Origin: Prolixibacteraceae bacterium
Lineage (GTDB): Bacteria; Bacteroidota; Bacteroidia; Bacteroidales; Prolixibacteraceae
NCBI GenBank assembly: GCA_019163175.1
Contig: JAFLKN010000020.1
Span: forward strand, 62,001 to 126,000
Reading direction: 5' to 3'
DNA: 64,000 nt
Shown here piece after piece: positions 26,274 through 36,984 of this stretch; position 1 is the first letter of the stretch; each line of letters opens with the position of its first letter. A program made the translations under genes and the position numbers. Under the pieces are notes generated by a model that was not told the origin of the DNA, ran no database searches, and saw only the letters and a list, made by a program, of their open reading frames with translations.

Positions 26274-26594
26274 ATGAAAATCGGAATTATCCTTGAAACT
26301 AAAGAGTTTGAAAAAGCATGGAATGCTTTCCGTTTTGCTGTAACAGCAAAAAAAACTGGACACGAAGTAAAACTCTTTTTAATGGGCGAAGCCGTTGAAT
26401 GCGAAGGTTTAACCCACGAAAAGTACAACGTTGACGAACAATTGAAAAAATTCGTTGAAGTTGGCGGCGAAATTTTAGCTTGTGGCACTTGTCTGAAATC
26501 AAGGCAACTTGAAAGCACTGAAGCTTGCCCAATTTCTACGATGATTGATTGTGTTGAATTGGTGGTTTGGGCTGATAAGATGGTAACGTTCTAA
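26274..26594 (+). CDS. DsrE/DsrF-like sulfur-relay family protein
   Basis: Small cytosolic protein of 106 residues with the DsrE fold. The N-terminal KIGIILETKEFEKAWNAFRFA and the VKLFLMGEAVEC segment match the family, and C70-G-T-C73 with C85 offers candidate sulfur-carrying cysteines. Known relatives (DsrE, TusD, YchN) relay persulfide or have unknown function; no sulfur-oxidation or tRNA-thiolation gene is adjacent, so the role is open. It is a single gene with a shared terminator at its 3' end. Confidence 0.85.
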   Translation: MKIGIILETKEFEKAWNAFRFAVTAKKTGHEVKLFLMGEAVECEGLTHEKYNVDEQLKKFVEVGGEILACGTCLKSRQLESTEACPISTMIDCVELVVWADKMVTF

Positions 26595-26600
26595 AACTAA

Positions 26601-26632
26601 AAAGGCAGACTCAAAACAATGAGACTGCCTTT
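26601..26632. terminator. bidirectional terminator between the DsrE-like gene and korB
   Basis: A 12-base stem (AAAGGCAGACTC with GAGACTGCCTTT, one mismatch) around an 8-base loop, with a run of T on each side in the direction of transcription. It lies between two convergent genes and should serve both. Confidence 0.85.
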
Positions 26633-26662
26633 TTATAATTATTTATTCGTTTTGCCGAAAAT

Positions 26663-27730
26663 CTATTTTTCGAAGCATTTGTTATCAAAAAACTTAACCG
26701 GTTCGCTGCAGTTTTCACCGTCAACAGTCCATGTATTTCCCGATTGCAGCAATTCATCCATACAGCTTACTCTACGTTTTGACTGAACAGTTTCGATCTG
26801 TTTTTTCATTTCCTGATCATAAACAGGAGCTTCAACGCTGCGGACAACGCCCATAGCCACCGGAAATTCAGGAAGAGCCATGTTAATTAAGGCAACCTGT
26901 AATCCGAGGTTGTCTTCTTCCGGATGGTGTACCAAAATATCGTTGCGGGTAATGCCGTTTTCGCCGATTTTCACCACTTTCAGGTGTCCGTTTTCCAGAA
27001 TCAAACCTTTATCTTCCTGCTCACCAAAAATCATTGGCTGACCTTTTTTTAGGAACAGCTGCCGTTCGGCACGGAATTTAGGATCAGCAACGTAATCATG
27101 GATTCCATCGTTGAAAATCACGCAGTTTTGCAGTACTTCAACAACCGAAGTTCCTTTGTGTTGAGCCGCATCGGCCAAAACTTCCTGCGTGTGTTTTACA
27201 TTGCTGTCGAGCGCACGTGCAAAGAAAGTTCCGCGTGAGCCCAGTACCAATTGTCCGGGAACAAACGCATCTTCAATAGTCCCAAACGGCGAAGTTTTAG
27301 TGATAAAACCTCTGTCGGTTGTTGGCGAATACTGGCCTTTGGTTAAACCGTATATTTTGTTGTTGAAAAGAATCAGGTTAAGGTCGATGTTACGACGAAC
27401 CAGGTGAATAAAATGGTTTCCGCCGATGGCCAATGAATCGCCGTCGCCGGTAATTACCCAAACAGTCAATGCCGGATTCGCCGATTTAACTCCTGAGGCA
27501 ATAGCAGCAGCACGTCCGTGGATGGTGTGGAATCCATAGGTACTCATGTAATAAGGAAACCTCGATGAACAGCCAATTCCGGAGATCACGGCAAAATCTT
27601 TGTGGGCAATATCCATGTCGGCCATGGTCTTCTGAACCGCATTCATAATGGCATAATCGCCACAACCTGGGCACCAGCGAACTTCGGCAGCGCTTTTAAA
27701 ATCTTTGGCAGTATAATTAAATTTTGTCAT
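26663..27730 (-). CDS. korB: 2-oxoacid:ferredoxin oxidoreductase, beta subunit
   Basis: Thiamine-diphosphate subunit of 355 residues. Cys20 and Cys23 in RWCPGCGDYA and Cys54 in GIGCSSRFPYY are cluster-ligand candidates. The thiamine-diphosphate motif GDGDSLAIGGNH (95-106) and FNNKIYGLTKGQYSPTT agree with 2-oxoglutarate:ferredoxin enzymes (KorB) rather than pyruvate enzymes, though substrate choice is inference. It lies 2 bases after korA, so the two subunits are translated together. In Bacteroidota this two-subunit enzyme links 2-oxoglutarate and succinyl-CoA with reduced ferredoxin. Confidence 0.93.
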   Translation of the reverse strand: MTKFNYTAKDFKSAAEVRWCPGCGDYAIMNAVQKTMADMDIAHKDFAVISGIGCSSRFPYYMSTYGFHTIHGRAAAIASGVKSANPALTVWVITGDGDSLAIGGNHFIHLVRRNIDLNLILFNNKIYGLTKGQYSPTTDRGFITKTSPFGTIEDAFVPGQLVLGSRGTFFARALDSNVKHTQEVLADAAQHKGTSVVEVLQNCVIFNDGIHDYVADPKFRAERQLFLKKGQPMIFGEQEDKGLILENGHLKVVKIGENGITRNDILVHHPEEDNLGLQVALINMALPEFPVAMGVVRSVEAPVYDQEMKKQIETVQSKRRVSCMDELLQSGNTWTVDGENCSEPVKFFDNKCFEK

Positions 27731-27732
27731 GA

Positions 27733-29571
27733 TTAAGCCTCCAGTATTTTTTCAAAGTTTTCAACTAATTCGTGCACCGAGAATGGTAATCCTTTCATTT
27801 TATTTACCTGGTAGTAGTGAAGTCCCGGTACTTTATCGCGCAAATAGCTGGCAAATTGTCCCAGATTTAATTCGCAAACCACGATCTTTTTGAATTTGCT
27901 GAAAACTTCAGCCGTATTTTTGGGTAATGGTTTAATGTAATTGAAATGCGCCAGACTAACTTTCTTTCCGGCATCCTGCATGGCGCGTACCGAACTGATC
28001 ATGTGACCATAAGTTCCTCCCCAGCCAACAACCAGCAAATCGCCTTCCGATTCGCCAACCACTTCCAGCTCTGGAATCATATCGGCCACTTTCTCTACTT
28101 TAGCAGCCCTGATTTCGGTATTAATGTGGTGGTTTTCCGGATCGTGACTAACGGCACCGGCAGCATTCTTTTCCAATCCGCCAATGCGGTGCTCGTAACC
28201 TTCCATTCCGGGTACCGCCCACTCTCTGGCCAGTGTTTCCGGATCGCGGAGATATGGTTTAAATAATTCAGGATTGGTTGCTTTACGTGGTGTAATCGGT
28301 GGCAACTCGTCCATTGTCGGAACCCGCCATGGTTCGCTTCCGTTACCCAAAAATCCATCAGTTAAAAGCACCACCGGAACCATTCGTTCCAAAGCAATTT
28401 TTGCTGAAAGGTAGGCGTAGTAGAAGCAATCGGATGGTGTGCTTGCTGCGATAACAACAAGTGGACTTTCGCCGTTGCGTCCGTATAGTGTTTGTAATAA
28501 ATCAGATTGTTCTGTTTTTGTTGGCAAACCTGTTGATGGTCCGCCGCGCTGCACATTAACTACCACAATGGGCAATTCGGCCATTACTGAAAGTCCGAGG
28601 GCTTCCGATTTCAAGGCGAATCCTGGACCTGAAGTTGACGTTACAGCCAAATGGCCTGCAAATGCAGCTCCAATAGTGGTGCAAATTCCGGCGATTTCGT
28701 CTTCTGCCTGAAATGATTTTACGCCCAGATCTTTCCGTTCTGCCAAAGCCTGTAAAACGTCGGTTGCAGGTGTAATCGGGTAGGAGCCGATAAACAGTTC
28801 CAGACCGGCTTTTTCGGCAGCAGCTATAAATCCCCAAGCTGTTGCATTATTTCCATTGATGTTTCGGTAAAGTCCCTTTTCAATTGGCGCCGGATGAACA
28901 ATGTATTGAGGAGTGGCCTGCTGAATATTCATTCCGTAGTTGTACCCATCGTGCAATACTTTTAGATTCGCTTCAGCAATCACCGGCTTTTTGCCAAATT
29001 TTTTCTGAATAAAACCTTCAATGTAATCCAGCGGGCGATCGAACATCCAGCAAATCAAACCCAGTGCAAACATGTTTTTACACCGCAAAACACTTTTGTT
29101 GTCAAGTTCCAGATCCTTCAGACTTTCCTTAGTCATGCTGGTAATAGGAACAGGAATCTGTATAAAATCTTCCAGTTTTAATTCAGCGAATGCATCGAAC
29201 GTTTTATATTGTGCTTTCTCAAAATTCTTTTCGCTGAATGAGTCAACATCGAAAATAATTGAAGCTCCCGGATTTAAAAATGCGGCATTGGCTTTCAACG
29301 CAGCGGGATTCATAGCAACGAGCACATGAGCTAAATCTCCCGGAGTTGTAATTTTCTTTTTACCTAATTGTACCTGAAATCCTGAAACTCCGCCAACAGT
29401 TCCCTGTGGCGCCCTGATTTCCGACGGATAATCAGGAAAAGTTGAAATGTCATTTCCGAGAAGTGCCGAGGTATCCGAAAACAAGGTTCCCGTCAACTGC
29501 ATTCCATCGCCCGAATCTCCGGAAAACCGAATGGCTACCTCTTCTAGTTCAATTACTTTAGCGTCTTTCAT
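27733..29571 (-). CDS. korA: 2-oxoacid:ferredoxin oxidoreductase, fused gamma-alpha subunit
   Basis: Protein of 612 residues. The N-terminal ~190 residues are the gamma domain (RFSGDSGDGMQLTG, FPDYPSEIRAPQGTVGGVSGFQ), followed by the alpha pyrimidine-binding domain (GSYPITPATDVLQALAE, FQAEDEIAGICTTIGAAFAG, STSGPGFALKSEALGL, NVQRGGPSTGLPTKTEQSDL) and the C-terminal domain with VVGWGGTYG. It pairs with korB to form the heterodimeric enzyme typical of aerobic and facultative Bacteroidota. A candidate -7 element is present at 29627-29634. Confidence 0.94.
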   Translation of the reverse strand: MKDAKVIELEEVAIRFSGDSGDGMQLTGTLFSDTSALLGNDISTFPDYPSEIRAPQGTVGGVSGFQVQLGKKKITTPGDLAHVLVAMNPAALKANAAFLNPGASIIFDVDSFSEKNFEKAQYKTFDAFAELKLEDFIQIPVPITSMTKESLKDLELDNKSVLRCKNMFALGLICWMFDRPLDYIEGFIQKKFGKKPVIAEANLKVLHDGYNYGMNIQQATPQYIVHPAPIEKGLYRNINGNNATAWGFIAAAEKAGLELFIGSYPITPATDVLQALAERKDLGVKSFQAEDEIAGICTTIGAAFAGHLAVTSTSGPGFALKSEALGLSVMAELPIVVVNVQRGGPSTGLPTKTEQSDLLQTLYGRNGESPLVVIAASTPSDCFYYAYLSAKIALERMVPVVLLTDGFLGNGSEPWRVPTMDELPPITPRKATNPELFKPYLRDPETLAREWAVPGMEGYEHRIGGLEKNAAGAVSHDPENHHINTEIRAAKVEKVADMIPELEVVGESEGDLLVVGWGGTYGHMISSVRAMQDAGKKVSLAHFNYIKPLPKNTAEVFSKFKKIVVCELNLGQFASYLRDKVPGLHYYQVNKMKGLPFSVHELVENFEKILEA

Positions 29572-29626
29572 TTGATATATAATTTAAATATCGATCCTTC
29601 TGCTATAATTTATATTCATGCTGTGC

Positions 29627-29634
29627 CAAAACTA
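29627..29634 (-). promoter_or_regulatory. candidate -7 element for korAB
   Basis: Minus strand reads TAGTTTTG (TAnnTTTG), 56 bases before the korA ATG. No clear -33 element. Confidence 0.45.
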
Positions 29635-29881
29635 TCAAATACAAATTCTTTGACCGGACAGAGCCTGTTACTCATTTTTTAGAAGCACCAAAAATAACCA
29701 ATATTTAACAAGACCGACAGGATATTGCCAAATATTTACACTGACTTTTATACATATCTATATTTCTGCATTTTATCATACGTTACCTAAAATAGAAGGG
29801 GAAATCCACCTTTTTCTTTCTTCGGAGGTAAGTTGCCAACCTAATATTTTGGTTATAAATAAGAATTCAACTCAAGTTTAA

Positions 29882-29889
29882 TAACTTTG
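29882..29889 (+). promoter_or_regulatory. -7 element of the carbonic anhydrase gene
   Basis: TAACTTTG matches TAnnTTTG and lies 25 bases before the ATG at 29915, a short leader typical of this phylum. Confidence 0.5.
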
Positions 29890-29914
29890 TGTCCAAAATA
29901 AAAGGTTAGAATTA

Positions 29915-30427
29915 ATGGCACTTATTAAAACACTTTTAGGTAAAACTCCTGAATTTGGAGATAACTGTTTCCTTGCTGAAACAGCTACTATTATTGGAGA
30001 TGTGGTGATGGGAAATGATTGTAGTATCTGGTATGGCGCTGTTCTTCGTGGCGATGTTCATTACATTCGATTGGGCAACAATACCAATGTTCAGGATAAT
30101 GCGGTTATACATGCCACCTATCAGAAATCACCAACCAATATTGGAAATAACGTTACCATTGCCCATGGTGCAATAGTGCATGGCTGTACCATTCACGATA
30201 ATGTGATGATTGGAATGAATGCCGTGGTGTTAGACGATGCGATAATAGAAAGCAATAGTATTGTTGCGGCCGGATCGGTTGTGAGCAAAGGAACCATTGT
30301 TGAAAGTGGTACGGTTTACGCCGGAATTCCGGCAAAAAAGATAAAAGATATTGGCCCTGAATTGCTTGAAGGTGAAATAAAACGGATTGCCAAAGCTTAC
30401 GGGATGTATTCAGGATGGTATAAATAA
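29915..30427 (+). CDS. gamma-class carbonic anhydrase family protein
   Basis: Cytosolic left-handed beta-helix protein of 170 residues with hexapeptide repeats (IGDVVMGNDCSI, VIHATY, VTIAHGAIVHGC, VMIGMNAVV). The three metal-binding histidines of the family are present: H66 in AVIHATY, H84 in IAHGA and H89 in IVHGC, so the metal site is intact. Relatives include Cam and the YrdA/PaaY group; activity as carbonic anhydrase is not certain for the short YrdA-type proteins. The gene is alone and ends in a hairpin region at 30557-30584. Confidence 0.92.
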   Translation: MALIKTLLGKTPEFGDNCFLAETATIIGDVVMGNDCSIWYGAVLRGDVHYIRLGNNTNVQDNAVIHATYQKSPTNIGNNVTIAHGAIVHGCTIHDNVMIGMNAVVLDDAIIESNSIVAAGSVVSKGTIVESGTVYAGIPAKKIKDIGPELLEGEIKRIAKAYGMYSGWYK

Positions 30428-30556
30428 GTTCGAAATTCCAAATCTCAGGTTCCAAATTCAGTTTCGATCGTCCGATTCTGGTTAGAAATATTGAACCATA
30501 CAGTACACATAGTATTATTTCCCTATGTAACCTATGTGCCAATTTGGTGAAAAAAA

Positions 30557-30584
30557 GCGGGAAACTCCTTCCGGAATCTCCCGC
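30557..30584. terminator. terminator between the carbonic anhydrase and GH2 genes
   Basis: GCGGGA and TCCCGC pair around a 16-base loop that itself pairs in part. A T-run follows on the minus strand and an AT-rich tract on the plus strand, so it can end both convergent transcripts. A second hairpin, CTCCC/TGATT with AATCA/GGGAG, lies at 30608-30638. Confidence 0.65.
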
Positions 30585-30645
30585 ATTTATTTTATTGCTT
30601 CGATACTCTCCCTTTGATTTGTTTCGCTAATCAGGGAGCGGCTCT

Positions 30646-30688
30646 CCGGTTTCCGGTTTCCGGTCTTCGGTCTTCCGACTTCCGACTT

Positions 30689-30690
<2 letters not shown>
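30646..30690. repeat. short degenerate tandem repeat at the end of the GH2 gene
   Basis: A run of CCGGTTT, CCGGTCTT and CCGACTT units, about 7-8 bases each, abuts the GH2 stop codon. It looks like replication-slippage sequence of the kind often seen between Bacteroidota genes and is not a CRISPR. Confidence 0.6.
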
Positions 30691-33916
<3,226 letters not shown>

Positions 33917-33935
33917 TTACACTAAAAAAATGCCC

Positions 33936-33954
33936 ACTGGTAGGAACTGGTAGG
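33936..33954 (-). promoter_or_regulatory. tandem ACTGGTAGG repeat upstream of the GH2 gene
   Basis: ACTGGTAGG occurs at 33936-33944 and again at 33946-33954, a 10-base period, 44-62 bases before the GH2 ATG. A direct repeat at one helical turn is a plausible regulator site, but nothing else supports it. Confidence 0.3.
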
Positions 33955-34099
33955 CATGCAAAATTGAGAATTTTTCTTTGCATCGGCAAATATTCTTATT
34001 CAATTTCTGCGAAAGAATAGTTTAAGGTTAACCAAACTTTAACGAATTTTCAGAATAGCCATCAAAAATGTTGTTTTATGGGTAAGCACAAAAGTTTGT

Positions 34100-34107
34100 T
34101 ATTTTTG
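34100..34107 (+). promoter_or_regulatory. -7 element of the HAD phosphatase gene
   Basis: TATTTTTG, an exact TAnnTTTG match, 20 bases before the ATG at 34128. Confidence 0.5.
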
Positions 34108-34127
34108 TCGCCTTAAAATCTGAAAAT

Positions 34128-34739
34128 ATGAGACTTGAAATATATCCAAATGCAAAAGCTTTAATTTTTGACTTGGACGGTACATTATCTGATTCGCTTC
34201 CGGTGCATATTGCCAGCTGGAATGCTGTATGCGAAAAATTGGGTTGTACGTTTGACGAACGTATTCTGGTTGAAATGACCGGGGCGCCTACACTAAGTTT
34301 TGCTGAACGAATCAAGAGGGAACAAAATCTGGAGATTGCTGCTGAAGAACTGGTGGAAATGAAACAGCAGGAATTTTGGAAAAATATCAATCAGATTAAA
34401 CCGCACGCTGCCGTGATTGACTTAATGAAAAGTGCTCACGGAAAAATTCCAATGGCGGTTGGAACTGGTGCCAGCCGTACTAGTGCTATGCTTCAAATGA
34501 AAGAGTTGGGAATAGATGATTTATTTGATTTTATTGTGACTGCCGATGATGTGGATCGCCACAAACCAGAGCCTGATACTTTTTTGAAATGTGCTGAATT
34601 GATGGGTGTTGAGCCGAAATTTTGTCAGGTTTTTGAAGATGGTGAACTTGGTATGCAAGCTGCTCAAACTGCCGGAATGCTTTTGACAGATGTTCGTCCG
34701 TTTGTGACTGATCCATTTGCTGAAAGCGAAAATAATTAG
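34128..34739 (+). CDS. HAD-superfamily sugar-phosphatase / beta-phosphoglucomutase-like protein
   Basis: Cytosolic enzyme of 203 residues with a subclass I cap. Nucleophile D15 and acid/base D17 lie in FDLDGTLSDS; motif II is VGTGASRT; motif III and IV are in DRHKPEPDTF and FEDGELGMQAA. The size and KPEPDTF phrase resemble the YqaB (fructose-1-phosphatase) and beta-phosphoglucomutase group; the substrate cannot be fixed from sequence. It is followed after 107 bases by a transporter gene, with a degenerate inverted repeat between them. Confidence 0.9.
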   Translation: MRLEIYPNAKALIFDLDGTLSDSLPVHIASWNAVCEKLGCTFDERILVEMTGAPTLSFAERIKREQNLEIAAEELVEMKQQEFWKNINQIKPHAAVIDLMKSAHGKIPMAVGTGASRTSAMLQMKELGIDDLFDFIVTADDVDRHKPEPDTFLKCAELMGVEPKFCQVFEDGELGMQAAQTAGMLLTDVRPFVTDPFAESENN

Positions 34740-34748
34740 TCATGGCTT

Positions 34749-34821
34749 GTCATTCATAGTCGTCAAGAGGTAATTGAGCCGTTGTTGAATTATTGATTCG
34801 GAGCTTTCCTCTTGAAATGAC
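34749..34821. repeat. degenerate inverted-repeat element
   Basis: GTCATT and CAAGAGG near the left end pair with CCTCTTG and AATGAC near the right end, with about 37 bases between the inner arms. The GTCATT/AATGAC ends resemble those of the element at 11230-11297, so it may be a decayed copy of the same kind of repeat. It could also simply act as a terminator. Confidence 0.4.
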
Positions 34822-34846
34822 ATTTAAATATCTTGAATTTTAGAGT

Positions 34847-35773
34847 ATGAGCTCATTCTTTACAGCTTTTCAATCCATCGGCCCACTTTTTCTGGTCATT
34901 TTTGTTGGCATGGTCATCAGCCGGAATAAATCGGTTAACGATCAGTGGCTCGAAGTATTGAATAATTATGCCTTATGGATTGGTTTCCCTGCCTTAATTC
35001 TGGTTGCCTTGTCGCGCCTGCAATGGGATATGAATTTGTATGGCAGTTTAATGGGTTGGAACTCGTTACGGATTGTGTTTTCTATGTTGATGGTTTTTCC
35101 GGTTTCAGCTCTTTTTAGATTGCAGAACAGCACCCGGCGAACTCTTTTTCTGGCTGTTTCCTATGGCAATGTGGCTTATTTAGGCATCCCGGTTTTGCGA
35201 AGTGCCTATGGCGATCAAATCCTCCCTCAGGCTACAATGATTTCTTCGGTTTACATTTTCTGGATGTTTACATTGGGAATTTTTCTGGTCGAATATTTTG
35301 GCGATCACAAAGTTCATTTCAGGGAATTAGTACTTCGATTGGTCACAAATCCATTGTTGATTGCTGTTTTTATCGGTCTTTTTATCACAATCAATCATTT
35401 GCAATTGCCCAAAGTTGTGGTGGCCGGACTTGACATTTTTGCGAACTCGGTAACTGCAATTGTTTTGTTTTCACTCGGTATATTTATGGGAAAACAGCCC
35501 ATCGGAAAGCTCCGCGATTGGCTGCCAGTATTGGCTTTCAGTTTTGTGATCCTATTTGTTCTACCTTTTCTGTTTATGCTTGTTTTGAAGCCATATACCG
35601 ATTTCGAAATAAGCAAAGCCTGGATTTTGGAAGCTGCCATGCCAATGGGTTTAACAGCCTATGCACTTTGCCTGAAGTATAAATTAAATACGGGATTTGC
35701 TTCAAGGGCAGTAGTTGCCAGTACTTTGCTGGCTTTATTAAGTCTGCCTTTCTGGTTAGTTTTCCTGAAGTAA
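34847..35773 (+). CDS. AEC-family (auxin efflux carrier-like) transporter
   Basis: Inner-membrane protein of 308 residues with about ten hydrophobic segments in two repeats of five, the layout of the AEC (Mem_trans) family. Recognisable stretches are ALWIGFPALILVAL in the first repeat, VSYGNVAYLGIPVL with the conserved Asn-Gly-Pro-type break, and AAMPMGLTAYAL in the second. Bacterial members carry malate, malonate or other carboxylates; the substrate here is unknown. The 3' end overlaps the convergent G3E gene by 18 bases. Confidence 0.88.
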   Translation: MSSFFTAFQSIGPLFLVIFVGMVISRNKSVNDQWLEVLNNYALWIGFPALILVALSRLQWDMNLYGSLMGWNSLRIVFSMLMVFPVSALFRLQNSTRRTLFLAVSYGNVAYLGIPVLRSAYGDQILPQATMISSVYIFWMFTLGIFLVEYFGDHKVHFRELVLRLVTNPLLIAVFIGLFITINHLQLPKVVVAGLDIFANSVTAIVLFSLGIFMGKQPIGKLRDWLPVLAFSFVILFVLPFLFMLVLKPYTDFEISKAWILEAAMPMGLTAYALCLKYKLNTGFASRAVVASTLLALLSLPFWLVFLK

Positions 35774-36724
35774 GAATTGCCTGAATTCCTTTTCAATTTC
35801 AAATTTGCTGATTTCCTTTCCGATAAATACCAAAACATTTTCAATTGGCTCGTATGGATTTACAACAGATCCTTCGGTAATAGAAGTTGTCCCACCAACC
35901 GACTGAACAATACCCAACAATGGATTATTGTCCCAATTAACAATTCCCTTAATCCGGTATATCTTTTTTCTGTGTAACGAAGCAAAATACTTAAACCAAT
36001 TGCGAAATCTGGTTTCATTGATAAAACCGCCAAACCGAATAGTGAAACTGTGAAACTCAGTAACTTCAGGTTCGCTATAGAATGGCTTCTTGATTTTTCT
36101 CAAAAACTCATCCTGAAGGTTTGGGTGAAGTAAGTAAAACTGTGAATCATCAATCCTTGAATGATTTGTTTCAATGAGTGAAGCCGTATTGTTCAACGCT
36201 AGTATTGTTTTCCTGATAAGCGGGAGCTTTTTTGTATCGGTATTGTTGATTTTGTTTAAAACAATCATGTCGCTCAGTATGATTTGTTTTTTCTGTTCAG
36301 TTTGCAAAGGTTGATCCAGAAAATTCATTCCATCGACAAGGCAGATCGTGCCACTTAATTCAAATAAGCGCATTAAATCCGGATCCCTGAAAAACGGTTC
36401 GATAATCGGTCCGGGGTCAGCCACCCCCGTGGTTTCAATAATTAACTGCTCCAAATGGTCATGCTTTTTAACGAGTTCCTGAAGTGCAAGGGAAAACTCA
36501 TTGAAAATGGAACAGCAGATACAGCCATTGTTCAGCTCTAAAATACTCTCAGGCCGATAATTGGCAATAAGCCACGAGTCAATTGAACGTTCACCGAATT
36601 CATTTTCAATGATTCCGATTTTTACCCCTCTGTTCTTGGCTAAAAGATGATTGATAAGGCATGTTTTACCTGCTCCTAGGAAGCCGGTGACAATTATTAC
36701 TGGTATTTTGGGTTTTACTGGCAA
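35756..36724 (-). CDS. G3E-family GTPase (CobW/YjiA-like)
   Basis: Cytosolic metal-chaperone-type GTPase of 322 residues. Walker A is GFLGAGKT (14-21), the metal-binding CxCC is C68-I-C70-C71 in NNGCICCSI, Walker B region is IIETTGVADPGP, and the base-specificity motif is LNKINN. A CobW C-terminal domain occupies about 215-315. Zinc or cobalt delivery is the known role in the family; neither metal is indicated by neighbours. No ATG is available: the start is TTG at 36724 (MPVKPKIPVIIVTG), with an ATT one codon earlier. It overlaps the AEC transporter gene tail to tail. Confidence 0.9.
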   Translation of the reverse strand: MPVKPKIPVIIVTGFLGAGKTCLINHLLAKNRGVKIGIIENEFGERSIDSWLIANYRPESILELNNGCICCSIFNEFSLALQELVKKHDHLEQLIIETTGVADPGPIIEPFFRDPDLMRLFELSGTICLVDGMNFLDQPLQTEQKKQIILSDMIVLNKINNTDTKKLPLIRKTILALNNTASLIETNHSRIDDSQFYLLHPNLQDEFLRKIKKPFYSEPEVTEFHSFTIRFGGFINETRFRNWFKYFASLHRKKIYRIKGIVNWDNNPLLGIVQSVGGTTSITEGSVVNPYEPIENVLVFIGKEISKFEIEKEFRQFLLQEN

Positions 36725-36984
36725 AATAAATGCTGGTTAAAAATTAAACTTAGTGCTCATGCATTTGGTTTATTCACTAAAGTTAGGTCATTTCTTATAT
36801 ATTTTCATTTCAGCTTTCTATGTTTTTTACTTTCCCTGATGTTTTATTAAACAGTTAAAAAGGCAAATTTCATTAGAAAATGATGATGTAATTATTAATT
36901 GAATTACTTAACTTATAGCACATTGAAACTACAGTGTTCATTATGCGTTAAAAAAAGGCTTTTAATAAACTAAAAATTAAAACT

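Larger units (their letters stand above)
29572..29914. other. intergenic region between korA and the carbonic anhydrase gene
   Basis: 343-base AT-rich gap between divergent genes. It contains a minus-strand CAAAACTA (29627-29634, the reverse of TAGTTTTG) for korAB and a plus-strand TAACTTTG at 29882-29889 for the carbonic anhydrase gene. I see no further gene or strong structure. Confidence 0.6.

Noticed and set aside
28439-28711. Plus-strand open frame within korA
   Set aside because: It is antisense to a strongly conserved gene, has no recognisable domain and no promoter.
8257-29571. Reductive TCA carbon fixation from citrate lyase plus 2-oxoacid:ferredoxin oxidoreductase
   Set aside because: Both enzymes occur in heterotrophic Bacteroidota; the ACP-dependent citrate lyase and KorAB alone do not support autotrophy, and no other fixation genes are present.
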